From: a virus
Virus record (IMG/VR): IMGVR_UViG_3300021963_006734
Span: 1-63,568 of that record
DNA length: 63,568 bases
Reading direction: 5' to 3' (one strand)
Of this stretch, positions 26,114 through 35,560 are shown piece by piece. A model generated the notes under the pieces. The model did no database searches and was not told the DNA's origin. It worked only from the letters and a program-made list of their open reading frames with translations. Numbering within the stretch: position 1 is the stretch's first letter; each line of letters starts with the position of its first letter. The translations under genes and the position numbers were made by a program.

Positions 26114-26458
26114 ATGAAGGCTCGTAGCGCAAAAAATAAAGGGAAACGATTGCAAAACGCCATTCGTGACCTCATACTAGAACACTTTCCACAACTGGAA
26201 CCAGATGATGTAGTCTCGACACTTATGGGTGATTCGGGTACGGACATCAAACTTAGTCCAGCTGCTAGGAAAGTGTTCCCGTATTCACCAGAATGTAAGA
26301 ACCAAGAAAAGGTTAATATTTGGTCAGCCTTACAACAAGCGGAAAAAAATAGTAAGGAAAATACCCACCCCGTAGTGTTCTTTAAAAGAAACAATACAAA
26401 AACATATGCTATTATAGAAGCAGAACACTTCTTTGAATTGACAAAAAATAAACAATAA
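26114..26458 (+). CDS. PD-(D/E)XK-type nuclease or Holliday-junction-resolvase-like protein
   Basis: 114 residues. The N-terminal basic helix (KNKGKRLQNAIRDLI) is followed by a GDSGTDIKLS strand with D44 and then PECKNQEK with E60-x-K62. This is the D...ExK arrangement of the PD-(D/E)XK superfamily. A C-terminal strand (PVVFFKRNN) fits the core fold. It directly precedes primase and the Mre11-Rad50 fusion, so a role in recombination or branched-DNA processing is likely. Metal-binding residues are inferred by spacing. SD AAAGAGG. Confidence 0.68.
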   Translation: MKARSAKNKGKRLQNAIRDLILEHFPQLEPDDVVSTLMGDSGTDIKLSPAARKVFPYSPECKNQEKVNIWSALQQAEKNSKENTHPVVFFKRNNTKTYAIIEAEHFFELTKNKQ

Positions 26459-26484
26459 TAAATCAACACTTGTTTTTTTATAGG

Positions 26485-26523
26485 AGAGAGATTAGATTTC
26501 TTAATTATGAATCTAATCTCTCT
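26485..26523 (+). promoter_or_regulatory. Perfect 14-bp hairpin masking the primase ribosome-binding site
   Basis: AGAGAGATTAGATT (26485-26498) is the exact reverse complement of AATCTAATCTCTCT (26510-26523), with two G-U pairs able to extend it. The 11-nt loop TCTTAATTATG ends with the start codon (26507-26509). The SD (GGAGAGAG, 26483-26490) lies inside the 5' arm and the first primase codons form the 3' arm. Translation should be low unless the hairpin is opened by a protein, by coupling or by RNase. Confidence 0.75.
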
Positions 26524-27418
26524 TTTATCACAAATACTAGGCGACTTTCGACATCACGGGAAAGGTGAACATTACTTTTCCTGTCCATTCTGCCATCATC
26601 GAAACAAAAAATTTGCAGTCAACGTTGTCAAGAATAAATGGCACTGTTGGGTATGTGGTGCCAAAGGTAACCATTTAATAGGACTACTTAAAAAGTTAGA
26701 TGTATCACCACAACAAATAAAAGAACTTCGTAAACTATTATCTGATGAAGATGTAACAATCTACAAAGAAACAAATCAAGAAACTGTAGAGTTACATTTA
26801 CCGCACGAATTCAAACCGTTGTGGAAACCAGAAAATACATATGAATATATACACGCCATCAATTATTTAAAAAAACGAGGTATTACTGGATACGATATAA
26901 TTCGTTATCGTATGGGATATTGTGAAACAGGAAATTACAGTGGTAGAATAATTGTTCCTTCATATGAAGATGTGGGAAAGTTGAATTACTTTATCGCACG
27001 AAGTTATCATGATGGTGGAATGAAATATAAGAACCCACCTGTATCTAAAAATATTATTGTATTCGATGATCAAATAAATTGGAATCAACCAATTATTCTA
27101 TGCGAAGGAATATTTGACGCAATAGCAATACGGCGTAATGCAATTCCTATGTTGGGTAAATTTATACCCAAAAAATTAGAGACAAAATTACTTGAAAAAC
27201 AAGTCAAGCAAGTATATATTTTATTGGACGATGACGCTAAATCGGAGGCGTTGATCTTAGAACAAAAATTAAAATCACACGGTATACAAGTATCACAAGT
27301 GTCAGTGAACGGTGGTGACGCAGCTGACCTTGGATTTGAAAAGACCTGGGAGTTTATTAATAACTCAAAGGCAACTACCTTTAAGGACTTTATACAAAAT
27401 AGGTTACAAAATACATGA
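26507..27418 (+). CDS. 61: DNA primase, gp61-like
   Basis: 303 residues. It makes RNA primers for lagging-strand synthesis. The N-terminal zinc-binding domain has C26-x2-C29 and C47-x2-C50 (WHCWVCG). The TOPRIM domain shows E200 in ILCEGIFDA and D241-D242-D243. It is slightly shorter than T4 gp61 (342 aa). Its helicase partner (gp41-like) is not in this window. The start codon lies in the loop of a hairpin that also holds the SD. The stop overlaps the next start (ATGA). Confidence 0.9.
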   Translation: MNLISLLSQILGDFRHHGKGEHYFSCPFCHHRNKKFAVNVVKNKWHCWVCGAKGNHLIGLLKKLDVSPQQIKELRKLLSDEDVTIYKETNQETVELHLPHEFKPLWKPENTYEYIHAINYLKKRGITGYDIIRYRMGYCETGNYSGRIIVPSYEDVGKLNYFIARSYHDGGMKYKNPPVSKNIIVFDDQINWNQPIILCEGIFDAIAIRRNAIPMLGKFIPKKLETKLLEKQVKQVYILLDDDAKSEALILEQKLKSHGIQVSQVSVNGGDAADLGFEKTWEFINNSKATTFKDFIQNRLQNT

Positions 27419-30400
27419 ACATAAGTGTCCCATTTAATAAACTTAAAAAAATAGTTCATCTCGCAGACATTCATATCCGTCTGTTTAAGAGACATGAAGA
27501 ATATAACGAATGTTTCCAGACCCTCTATAACCAGTTGCGTCAAGAAGATTTGACCGACTCGGTTATTGTCGTTGCTGGTGATATCGTCCACGCTAAGACG
27601 GATATGAGTCCTGAGATGGTGGTCATGGCTACGGAGTTCTTAAAGACTTTAGCGGACATCGCACCAACAATCGTTATTGCGGGTAATCATGACCTGAATC
27701 TATCTAACATGAATAGATTAGATAGTTTGACACCAATTATCAATAGTATAAATCATACAGATCTTCACTATTTTAAGTACTCCGGCGTTTACACCATCGC
27801 AGATACAGACTTTGCTGTATACTCCATTCTTGACGAAAAGGAAAAATGGCCATCCCACAAGGATTGTCATTCTCGTCGTAAGGTTGCTCTTTACCACGGG
27901 CCCGTTCATGGAGCAACCACGGATGCGCGATATACAATTACGAATAGACATGTTGAAGTGTCAGCATTTAATGGATTTGACATGGTTTTACTTGGTGACA
28001 TCCATAAACATCAAGTATTACAAGAACGAGATGTGGACAGTAAAAAACCTGTAATTGTATACGCATCTTCCCTCATTCAACAGAATCATGGGGAAAGTGT
28101 AGACAATCATGGGTGGTGTATGTGGGATGTTGGTAGTTGTTCGTTTGAGTTTCGTCCACTTCCAAATAATTACGGATACTACACAGTAGAGGTTAAAAAC
28201 GGAAAGGTTCCTGTATTGAGTGATGTTCCTAAAAATGTTCGCATGCGGATATTCACAGGAAACCTTGATACTTCTGCCGTTAAGAAACTGACAGCGGTAT
28301 TACGAAAACAACACAATATTATTGAGTTAAGTATTAATAAATCTAGACACGATACTTCCACTCGTGACAAAATGAAAAGTGGTTTGGAAATAGTCGATGT
28401 GCAGAATATTAATATACAAAATCAACTAATCCAAGATTGGTTGGAACGACAATACGATGATACAATTGATAGAATTTTAATGACAAAAATTCTAGATGTT
28501 AATAAAAATCTTAATGCGCAGATCGTCCACGATGATCATTCGCGTAATATCAATTGGCGTCCCCTTCAATTAAAATTCTCTAATATGTTCTCATATGGTG
28601 AGGATAATATTATTAACTTTGGGAAGATGAAGGGAATATATGGTATCTTTGCCCAAAACGCATCTGGTAAGAGTTCTGCTATGGATGCCCTTATCTTTAC
28701 CTTATATGACAAGACACCACGGGCATTCCGTGGTGATCATATAATGAACAATCGTAAAGATGAGTTTACCTGTCAGTTAAAGTTTGAAATTAATAATGAA
28801 ATTTTCTATATTCGTAGAACTGGAACTCGTAAGAAAAATGGAGATGTCAAAGTAGATGTGTCTTTCTGGCGAGAAAATCCAGATGGTACCCACGAATCGT
28901 TAAATGGTGAGGATCGTCGTGATACCAATGCAAATATCCGTAATTATGTTGGTACTTACGAAGATTTCGTCTTAACAGCACTTAGTAGTCAAAATAGTAA
29001 TGCTCTGTTTATTGATAAGTCACACTCAGAAAGAAAAGATCTTCTTATTCAATTTATGGGGCTGAGTATCTTTGACAAATTATGCGATACTGCAAATGAC
29101 GAGATGAAAGAAATTTCGGGAGCACTCCGTAAGTTCAAGAAGATAGACTTCACTCAGACCTTATCAGACACCCAAAATAAGTTGGATATAACTCGCGAGG
29201 AACATGAAAGAGTAGAGGAATTATTTGTAAAGGTAAAACAGGAACAAGAAATTTTATACGAAAAGTTAAAGAGTTTACAAGAACAAAAACGACCAGTTCC
29301 AAACATTGAGTTAGACATCGGTACTTTATTGTCTAATCGTGATGAAATGGCAGAAAATGCGGTTGTGTATGAAAAAGAAAAATTACAAGCAGAAACACGA
29401 TTGGAATCATTACATGAAACTATTACACAAAAAACAAACGAAGTAACGGAAGCAAACATTCCAGAACTTCGTAAGTCGGTTGATGAGTATAATAAATTAT
29501 GTGATTTATTTAATAAGGGAAGTAATGCTTTAAAGTTGACCACTTCAAAGGTTACTGAAAAGGAAAAGTTCAAGACTAAATTGGAAAGTTACAAGTATAA
29601 TCCCGATTGTAATGTTTGCGTAGAAAACAATAAGTCAATTATTGAGGACATGGAATCGGTTACTCACGAGTTGATTGACTTATATGAACTTCAATCCAAA
29701 CAAGAAGATGCGGTAAACGAAATCAAGCAACAGATGGAACCGTTAATTGAGAAAGTCAATGTTTGTACACATTATGAGAAGTTACAAACTGAAGTTCAGC
29801 AACTACAAAAGAAAGCTAGTGGGATTGAATTAGACATTCAGAAATTATTGACTAGTATTGAAAAATGTGATCGTAAACGGGAACAAATTGAAAAAGACAT
29901 TGAACTTAATCGATTAAACAAAGAAAATATTGAATACAATATTGAAGTAGACAAACAAATCGTTCATGTCCAATATGACATTACCGCATCCAAGAAAAAG
30001 GCTGACCATATGGAAAAGGTGGTCCGTGACTTGCATGGTGAAATCAAGGTCTTGGAAGCCACCAAGATGGACATTATGAACCAGATTAAGGAAGCTGAGG
30101 AGTTGGAAGCGACCTATGAAGCATACAAGTATTACATGGAAGCGGTGGGGCGTGATGGTATCCCATACGAATTGATGAGTAAGGCAATCCCAAACATCGA
30201 AGCTGAAATAAATAATATTTTAAGTCAGATTGTGGAATTCACTATCTCACTTGAAGTGGACGGAAAGAACATCGTGGGTAAGTTAAACTACGATTATGAC
30301 CGTGTATGGCCGCTGGAAAATTCGTCTGGTATGGAACGGTTCATTAGTAGTCTGGCAATCCGTGTAGCTTTGATTAACGCAAGTAATCTTCCAAAATCAA

Positions 30401-30594
30401 ATTTTATGATAGTAGACGAAGGATTGGGAACACTAGACGCTGAGAATATGACTTCGATGCATACCCTATTTGGTATTCTGAAAGCCCAGTTTGACTTCCT
30501 TATCGTTATCAGTCATTTGGATGTGGTCAGAGATATGGTAGACAATTTAATTGAGATAAAAAGAGAGGACGGATTCTCCTATATTCAATCGTGA
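27415..30594 (+). CDS. Fused Mre11-Rad50 (gp47-gp46) recombination nuclease
   Basis: 1059 residues in one reading frame. The N-terminal calcineurin-like nuclease (about 1-340) has D18-x-H20, a GD near 55, and G90-N-H-D93. A linker leads into a Rad50/SMC ATPase with Walker A QNASGKSS (K419), a coiled coil, zinc hook C732-x2-C735, ABC signature SSGMERF near 970 and Walker B D1001-E1002. T4 and bacteria encode the two subunits separately. A single chain fixes stoichiometry at 1:1. It processes DNA ends for recombination-dependent replication. No internal start or frameshift is seen between the halves. Confidence 0.93.
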   Translation: MNISVPFNKLKKIVHLADIHIRLFKRHEEYNECFQTLYNQLRQEDLTDSVIVVAGDIVHAKTDMSPEMVVMATEFLKTLADIAPTIVIAGNHDLNLSNMNRLDSLTPIINSINHTDLHYFKYSGVYTIADTDFAVYSILDEKEKWPSHKDCHSRRKVALYHGPVHGATTDARYTITNRHVEVSAFNGFDMVLLGDIHKHQVLQERDVDSKKPVIVYASSLIQQNHGESVDNHGWCMWDVGSCSFEFRPLPNNYGYYTVEVKNGKVPVLSDVPKNVRMRIFTGNLDTSAVKKLTAVLRKQHNIIELSINKSRHDTSTRDKMKSGLEIVDVQNINIQNQLIQDWLERQYDDTIDRILMTKILDVNKNLNAQIVHDDHSRNINWRPLQLKFSNMFSYGEDNIINFGKMKGIYGIFAQNASGKSSAMDALIFTLYDKTPRAFRGDHIMNNRKDEFTCQLKFEINNEIFYIRRTGTRKKNGDVKVDVSFWRENPDGTHESLNGEDRRDTNANIRNYVGTYEDFVLTALSSQNSNALFIDKSHSERKDLLIQFMGLSIFDKLCDTANDEMKEISGALRKFKKIDFTQTLSDTQNKLDITREEHERVEELFVKVKQEQEILYEKLKSLQEQKRPVPNIELDIGTLLSNRDEMAENAVVYEKEKLQAETRLESLHETITQKTNEVTEANIPELRKSVDEYNKLCDLFNKGSNALKLTTSKVTEKEKFKTKLESYKYNPDCNVCVENNKSIIEDMESVTHELIDLYELQSKQEDAVNEIKQQMEPLIEKVNVCTHYEKLQTEVQQLQKKASGIELDIQKLLTSIEKCDRKREQIEKDIELNRLNKENIEYNIEVDKQIVHVQYDITASKKKADHMEKVVRDLHGEIKVLEATKMDIMNQIKEAEELEATYEAYKYYMEAVGRDGIPYELMSKAIPNIEAEINNILSQIVEFTISLEVDGKNIVGKLNYDYDRVWPLENSSGMERFISSLAIRVALINASNLPKSNFMIVDEGLGTLDAENMTSMHTLFGILKAQFDFLIVISHLDVVRDMVDNLIEIKREDGFSYIQS

Positions 30595-30597
30595 TAA

Positions 30598-30606
30598 CTA
30601 TTTATA
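30598..30606 (+). promoter_or_regulatory. Late promoter box CTATTTATA
   Basis: Exact box 26 nt before the ATG at 30633, immediately after the recombination gene stop. It marks the switch back to virion genes. Confidence 0.72.
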
Positions 30607-30632
30607 TTGAGTAGTTATAATGATGAGAAACT

Positions 30633-32459
30633 ATGCCAAGAACTAGAAAAACATTATCAAAACAAAATTTAGCAACACTACCAGTATTAATAAATGATAC
30701 AGCACCAGAATCTTTATATTTTAATATAAAACAGTTATCTGGTGTATTTAGTGGTGGTCGTAATGCTTTTCTAATATCTGGAACTTATCTACTAAAACCA
30801 AACACAGAGGTTTTGATAGAAATTATAGACTCTAACGGTAATAGTTTATATGTAGAAGCTATTAAAGGATTTGTGGAAGGTGGTGCGAGATTGGTGGTTG
30901 TTGAAGTGTATGAAAACACACCCCGTGGTTCTGCTCTATTAAACATCGTAGGAACCGCAAGAATAAACGCAGAAACGAACACAGTATTACCCAATGAGGT
31001 AACACGATCACCAAATGTACGATGGCAGAAAAAAATTATTATAGAACCAAAAACAAAAAATATAACACCAATTAGAATTAAAAAACAACCTGAAATAATA
31101 GTAGATGAGTTGTTACTAACGGGTTCGTTACTAAGTCAATCAGTAATTAATACTGCAATATCAAATATAACTTTGAAACCAAAATCTGTTTTAAATAAAC
31201 AACAAGGATATATTGTTATTGTAAATGATGGTGAATCAATTCAATTTAACTCGTCACACTTAACACCAAAAATAACTGGTAGTTTTACCTTACAGCAAAG
31301 AACATACAGAGGTACAATACCAGCAACAACCGAATCTATAGAAATTACACAAATTCACACAGCATCACTAAATTTACCACTTTCATTATTGAACGCATCA
31401 AAGTCATTTACCGACACAAATATTACAAGTTCTGTAGATAGTAGTATATTAAATATTACACCAATTAGAAATGGACAGTATGAAATTGGTGAAAATTTAT
31501 ATACGGCGTCCGCAACGACATATGTTAGAACAGCGAAATCCATTACTGGTTCTATACAATATTATCATGTAAGTGAAAGTTCTACTTTAACAACGGGTAG
31601 TATATTATCGTTCGCAAAACTTCGTATTATCAACTTGGATACGATCAGTGGTGAAATTTTTAGAATTAAAACTTCCAATAGACAAGCCGGTTCTCAAACA
31701 GATTTCGCCTTCGTTGCAGATACTCCGACACGAGTAGGTGAATTATTAATAACAAGTTCAGCAGATCAAGATGATAGAGAACAACCAATCGGAGTATTCA
31801 ATACATTATCGATATTAACTGCAAGTTGGTATGCACATAATGTTACGGGGTCAGGAATACCAGATATTTCGTATGGTGACGATACTATAAGTGCATCAGC
31901 GCACATCAGTTTGAGTCGTGATAACAATTATATGTTAGATGCTGGACACGCCGTAACAGCTACTAGTAGTTATTTCATTGGTACTCGTAAAGAAATTGAT
32001 CTGTTCCCAACATCGGAATACACATTGAAGTTCGATAGTTATGTATATACAACTTCTGCGTCATATGCATTTACTTCAAGTCAATATGTAATGGATGTAT
32101 ATTTAACTGGATCTGCTATAGTGGGTGACAATATATTCGGACAAAAAATAGCATCTGTTAGTACAAAAGAAAAAGTAGCATACTTTCCAAATAAAACATT
32201 TAACTTCACTGTTCCGCGAATTGGTAATGCGGGATTACGATTTGTTATTAACAATGGATTTTGGCAAATTGCAAACATTTCATTAAAGGTTGCTGAAGAA
32301 TACGCATTTAGTCCTGATGAAGTCACAATCACAGTACCTAACACAACACAAACAACTGCAAGTTTAGTATTTAAAACTGACTTGTTTGATATCAATAATA
32401 ACGCGTTGGATTTAAATATTCAATCAATACCAACCTTCTTCTCAGGTTCAAGACGATGA
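30633..32459 (+). CDS. Large virion structural protein, unknown
   Basis: 608 residues. Residues 15-110 form a beta-sandwich-like domain. The rest is beta-rich with many Ser/Thr pairs, SASYAF-like and TGS motifs similar to the fibre genes at the end of the window. A C-terminal jelly-roll-like segment (NKTFNFTVPRIGNAGLRF) ends the protein. It follows a late box and overlaps the next gene by 4 nt. It probably belongs to a fibre or baseplate appendage. Confidence 0.65.
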   Translation: MPRTRKTLSKQNLATLPVLINDTAPESLYFNIKQLSGVFSGGRNAFLISGTYLLKPNTEVLIEIIDSNGNSLYVEAIKGFVEGGARLVVVEVYENTPRGSALLNIVGTARINAETNTVLPNEVTRSPNVRWQKKIIIEPKTKNITPIRIKKQPEIIVDELLLTGSLLSQSVINTAISNITLKPKSVLNKQQGYIVIVNDGESIQFNSSHLTPKITGSFTLQQRTYRGTIPATTESIEITQIHTASLNLPLSLLNASKSFTDTNITSSVDSSILNITPIRNGQYEIGENLYTASATTYVRTAKSITGSIQYYHVSESSTLTTGSILSFAKLRIINLDTISGEIFRIKTSNRQAGSQTDFAFVADTPTRVGELLITSSADQDDREQPIGVFNTLSILTASWYAHNVTGSGIPDISYGDDTISASAHISLSRDNNYMLDAGHAVTATSSYFIGTRKEIDLFPTSEYTLKFDSYVYTTSASYAFTSSQYVMDVYLTGSAIVGDNIFGQKIASVSTKEKVAYFPNKTFNFTVPRIGNAGLRFVINNGFWQIANISLKVAEEYAFSPDEVTITVPNTTQTTASLVFKTDLFDINNNALDLNIQSIPTFFSGSRR

Positions 32460-35400
32460 ATTTAGATAAACTTTTTGAACAAGTAGTAGTATTAAATGAT
32501 TATATTGAGCAACACAATTTTTTGGTCGAAAAACTCGCACCTGATCTTGTGGAAGAATTATCTATCACTACTACCGATACTTTGGAAGAAGCAAAGAAGA
32601 AGCGTAAAAAAGCTAAACAAAAAATTAAACGCTATGGATTTTTCTATCCTTTGTATCCGCATATAATGAAAACTGGTGAGAAACCAAAAGAAGAACCAAC
32701 AACACCACCAACGGAACCAACCGATAGTGGTGATACAGGTGGGGACGCTGGTGGTGAAGACGCAGGTGGTGATGGTGGAGTAGAAGAAGATAAACGCATA
32801 CCAAGAAAACCAGGTCAACCTGCTGGTAGTAAGAAACATTCTGACTTATACACCGATGAAAATCCCAAAGGAACTATTCACGGATTAAAGTTTGCTACAC
32901 CAGAAGATGCTAAGGCCAGTGTATCAAAAATTCGTAATAGTGGTCGTAGTCATGCGCACAAAATACAAGCAGCTGTTGCTATGGAACAACGAGCACGAGC
33001 AGCAGGTAAAGCATCAGCAGCTGCGGTCTATCGTAAGTTTATCAATAGTATGAAAAAGAAAACAGACGAAGTAAAACCACAAAATATAGATAACGCATTC
33101 GCATTTCCCTACTCACTTGGTCCAGAACAAGACGATGAGTTCTTAAATAATGAAGCATTGTCTAGTACGGAACGGATGCGCAGATACAACCGTCGTCATC
33201 CCGAAAAAGTTCGAAACTATCTTAAAAAGACGCAAGATGACCGTGTTGCACGAAACCGTGATCGAGCAAAAGCTGTCAAAAAATATGGTAAGTCTAAAAT
33301 GAAAAATCACGATGTGCATCATCCAAATGGTGCAAAGAATGGTAATTGGAAACTTGCTCGTAAAGATCATGGTCGAGACAAAAAGAATGAAAATTTAGAA
33401 TATGTATATCTTTCTGAATTAGTTGAAGGTATGGTACCAAATGGTCCGTGGCAACTCATTACTGAAGGTGGTGCTGCTGGACACTTGGCACATCCATATG
33501 AGGATGATACATTAACATTTTCGGATATAAAAGAAATGGTTAAACGAGGCCTCGTGGGAGGTTTGGATGCCGAAGCACCCGTTACAGAAAAATTAGATGG
33601 ACAAAATATCATGTTCACGGTTCGTGATGGACAAGTAGTATTTGCTAGAAACAAAGGACAAGTAAAAAATCGTGGTAAAAACGCGTTGGATCTAGCTGGT
33701 ATTAGACAAATGTTTGCTGGTCGTGGTAATATTGAAAAAGCATTTACCGGAGCAGCAGAAGATCTAACGAAGGCTGTGGGTACACTACCTCAAGATCAAC
33801 GAGATGCGATGTTTGCAAACGGTTCTAAGTTTATGAATGTGGAAGTTATATTCCCAGATACAAAAAATGTTATACCATATGATAAGAGTGTGTTGGTATT
33901 TCACGGAACAGTTGAGTATGATGAAGAAGGAAATGAAGTTGGTCGTAATATAACAGATAGTAAAACACTGTCGGATCAAATCACAAAAGTAAACGCACAA
34001 CAACAAAAAACATTTGGTATTTCTGGTCCGCGTACTATTGCTTTTAACGATGCTGAAACTGCTCGTGATAAAGAAAAGATGAAAGATTATGGAGCACAAA
34101 TTGCTCGTATTCAAAATGAATATGGATTAGATGATAAAAGTACGATTGAAGACTACAAGAAAGAATGGTGGTCACGAGAAATTGATAAGCTGGGAGTGGA
34201 ATGGACACCAGAAGAGAAAGAGGGTCTAATATCAAGATGGGCATTGGGTGAAAAGAAATTTGGAGTTAAAAATATAGAGGACACCGAAAAGAAAAAGTTT
34301 TTCCGTGAGTACGAAGCAAATAAACTAACAGACGCTCAGAATGTAGCAAATCGTCCATTAGAAAGTATTTTTCTACGAGTCGGTGCGGATACACTTCGTC
34401 GTGTAACAAATACATTATCAGCAAACAATCCAGAATTAACAGCATCGTTGAAAAAAGAATTGTTGGACACTATAAAAAGTCTAAAGGATACAGATGATGC
34501 GAGTAAATTAGCAAAATTACAAAAACAAATAGAACGATTGGATGATATTGGTGTTGATAAGGTAGTACCATCGGAAGGATTGGTATTTATATACAAAGGA
34601 AAACCATATAAGTTTACTGGTACATTCGCACCGGTAAATCAAATATTGGGTACTTTAAAATTTGCCAAAGGAAAGGCCGAGGAAGCACCTGCAGAAAAAC
34701 CATCAGCAGAAAAAACTACAACAGAACCAGTAACACAACCTACAGAACAAAAAACAGTAGCTATTTTTCCTGGTAGATTTCAACCGTTTCATGCTGGACA
34801 TTATAGTATTTATAGAGCGTTGGTCAAAAAATTTGGTAAAGATAATGTGTATATAGGAACCAGTGATAAGACCGACCCAATAAAATCACCGTTTGGATTC
34901 AAACAAAAGAAAAATATTATGACAAAAATGTTTGATATCCCAGAAGATAAAGTAGTACAAGTTAAAAATCCATACGCACCAAAAGAAATAACAGATACTT
35001 TACCGGATAACACTGTATTTGTTACAGCAGTCAGTCAAAAAGATTCTGAAAGACTGGCTGGTAGTAAATATTTTTCACAGTATGACGACAAGAAATCAAA
35101 ATCTGGATATAAGGAAAAAGGATATTTCATTGTTGCTCCAGAAATGCAGTTACAACTCCAAGGAAAAAATATCAGTGGTACTCAAGTACGCGCATTGATG
35201 GGAGATCCAAAAATAACAGATAGAGCAAAACAAGAAATTTTTACAATGATATATGGAAAGTTTAATCCAGAAGTTTTTAAACAAATTGTAAAAACAACAA
35301 CAGATTCCGAAGAAGCTTTGAAATTGACACAACAGCATGGTGGGGATAAAGCTGCCAAAGCTAAGATGAAAAAAACAGAACCAACAAAAGCTCCAAAAAT

Positions 35401-35551
35401 ACGAGCTAAAGTAACTCCAAAAGATCCGTCATTCTATAAACCAGGTGAAACTTGGGAAACGGGTGGTGGTAATTTTGGTGGTAAAAATAAGAAAAATCAA
35501 GTAAGATATTTTAGTACACAAGAACGAGCCAAAAAGTTCGCTACAACATAA
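32456..35551 (+). CDS. Multidomain HNH-like / nucleic-acid-ligase-like / adenylyltransferase fusion
   Basis: 1031 residues. Residues 1-150 are a helical start and an acidic Gly/Pro linker. Residues 150-320 are basic and end with a possible HNH-like HDVHHPNG motif (H285, H288, H289). L334-I-T-E337 then G338 resembles a prohead protease site. A covalent nucleotidyltransferase domain follows: motif I K379-L-D-G382, ARNKG, motif III NVEVIF, motif IV E707-G-L-V-F and motif V K719-F-T-G. After a Pro/Glu linker comes a HIGH-superfamily nucleotidylyltransferase with GRFQPFHAGH (H779, H782) and ISGTQVR (906-912), as in NMN adenylyltransferases. Substrates are unknown: RNA or DNA sealing plus NAD synthesis, or co-factor supply to the ligase, are options. 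Confidence 0.8.
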   Translation: MNLDKLFEQVVVLNDYIEQHNFLVEKLAPDLVEELSITTTDTLEEAKKKRKKAKQKIKRYGFFYPLYPHIMKTGEKPKEEPTTPPTEPTDSGDTGGDAGGEDAGGDGGVEEDKRIPRKPGQPAGSKKHSDLYTDENPKGTIHGLKFATPEDAKASVSKIRNSGRSHAHKIQAAVAMEQRARAAGKASAAAVYRKFINSMKKKTDEVKPQNIDNAFAFPYSLGPEQDDEFLNNEALSSTERMRRYNRRHPEKVRNYLKKTQDDRVARNRDRAKAVKKYGKSKMKNHDVHHPNGAKNGNWKLARKDHGRDKKNENLEYVYLSELVEGMVPNGPWQLITEGGAAGHLAHPYEDDTLTFSDIKEMVKRGLVGGLDAEAPVTEKLDGQNIMFTVRDGQVVFARNKGQVKNRGKNALDLAGIRQMFAGRGNIEKAFTGAAEDLTKAVGTLPQDQRDAMFANGSKFMNVEVIFPDTKNVIPYDKSVLVFHGTVEYDEEGNEVGRNITDSKTLSDQITKVNAQQQKTFGISGPRTIAFNDAETARDKEKMKDYGAQIARIQNEYGLDDKSTIEDYKKEWWSREIDKLGVEWTPEEKEGLISRWALGEKKFGVKNIEDTEKKKFFREYEANKLTDAQNVANRPLESIFLRVGADTLRRVTNTLSANNPELTASLKKELLDTIKSLKDTDDASKLAKLQKQIERLDDIGVDKVVPSEGLVFIYKGKPYKFTGTFAPVNQILGTLKFAKGKAEEAPAEKPSAEKTTTEPVTQPTEQKTVAIFPGRFQPFHAGHYSIYRALVKKFGKDNVYIGTSDKTDPIKSPFGFKQKKNIMTKMFDIPEDKVVQVKNPYAPKEITDTLPDNTVFVTAVSQKDSERLAGSKYFSQYDDKKSKSGYKEKGYFIVAPEMQLQLQGKNISGTQVRALMGDPKITDRAKQEIFTMIYGKFNPEVFKQIVKTTTDSEEALKLTQQHGGDKAAKAKMKKTEPTKAPKIRAKVTPKDPSFYKPGETWETGGGNFGGKNKKNQVRYFSTQERAKKFATT

Positions 35552-35560
35552 GAGGTTACT

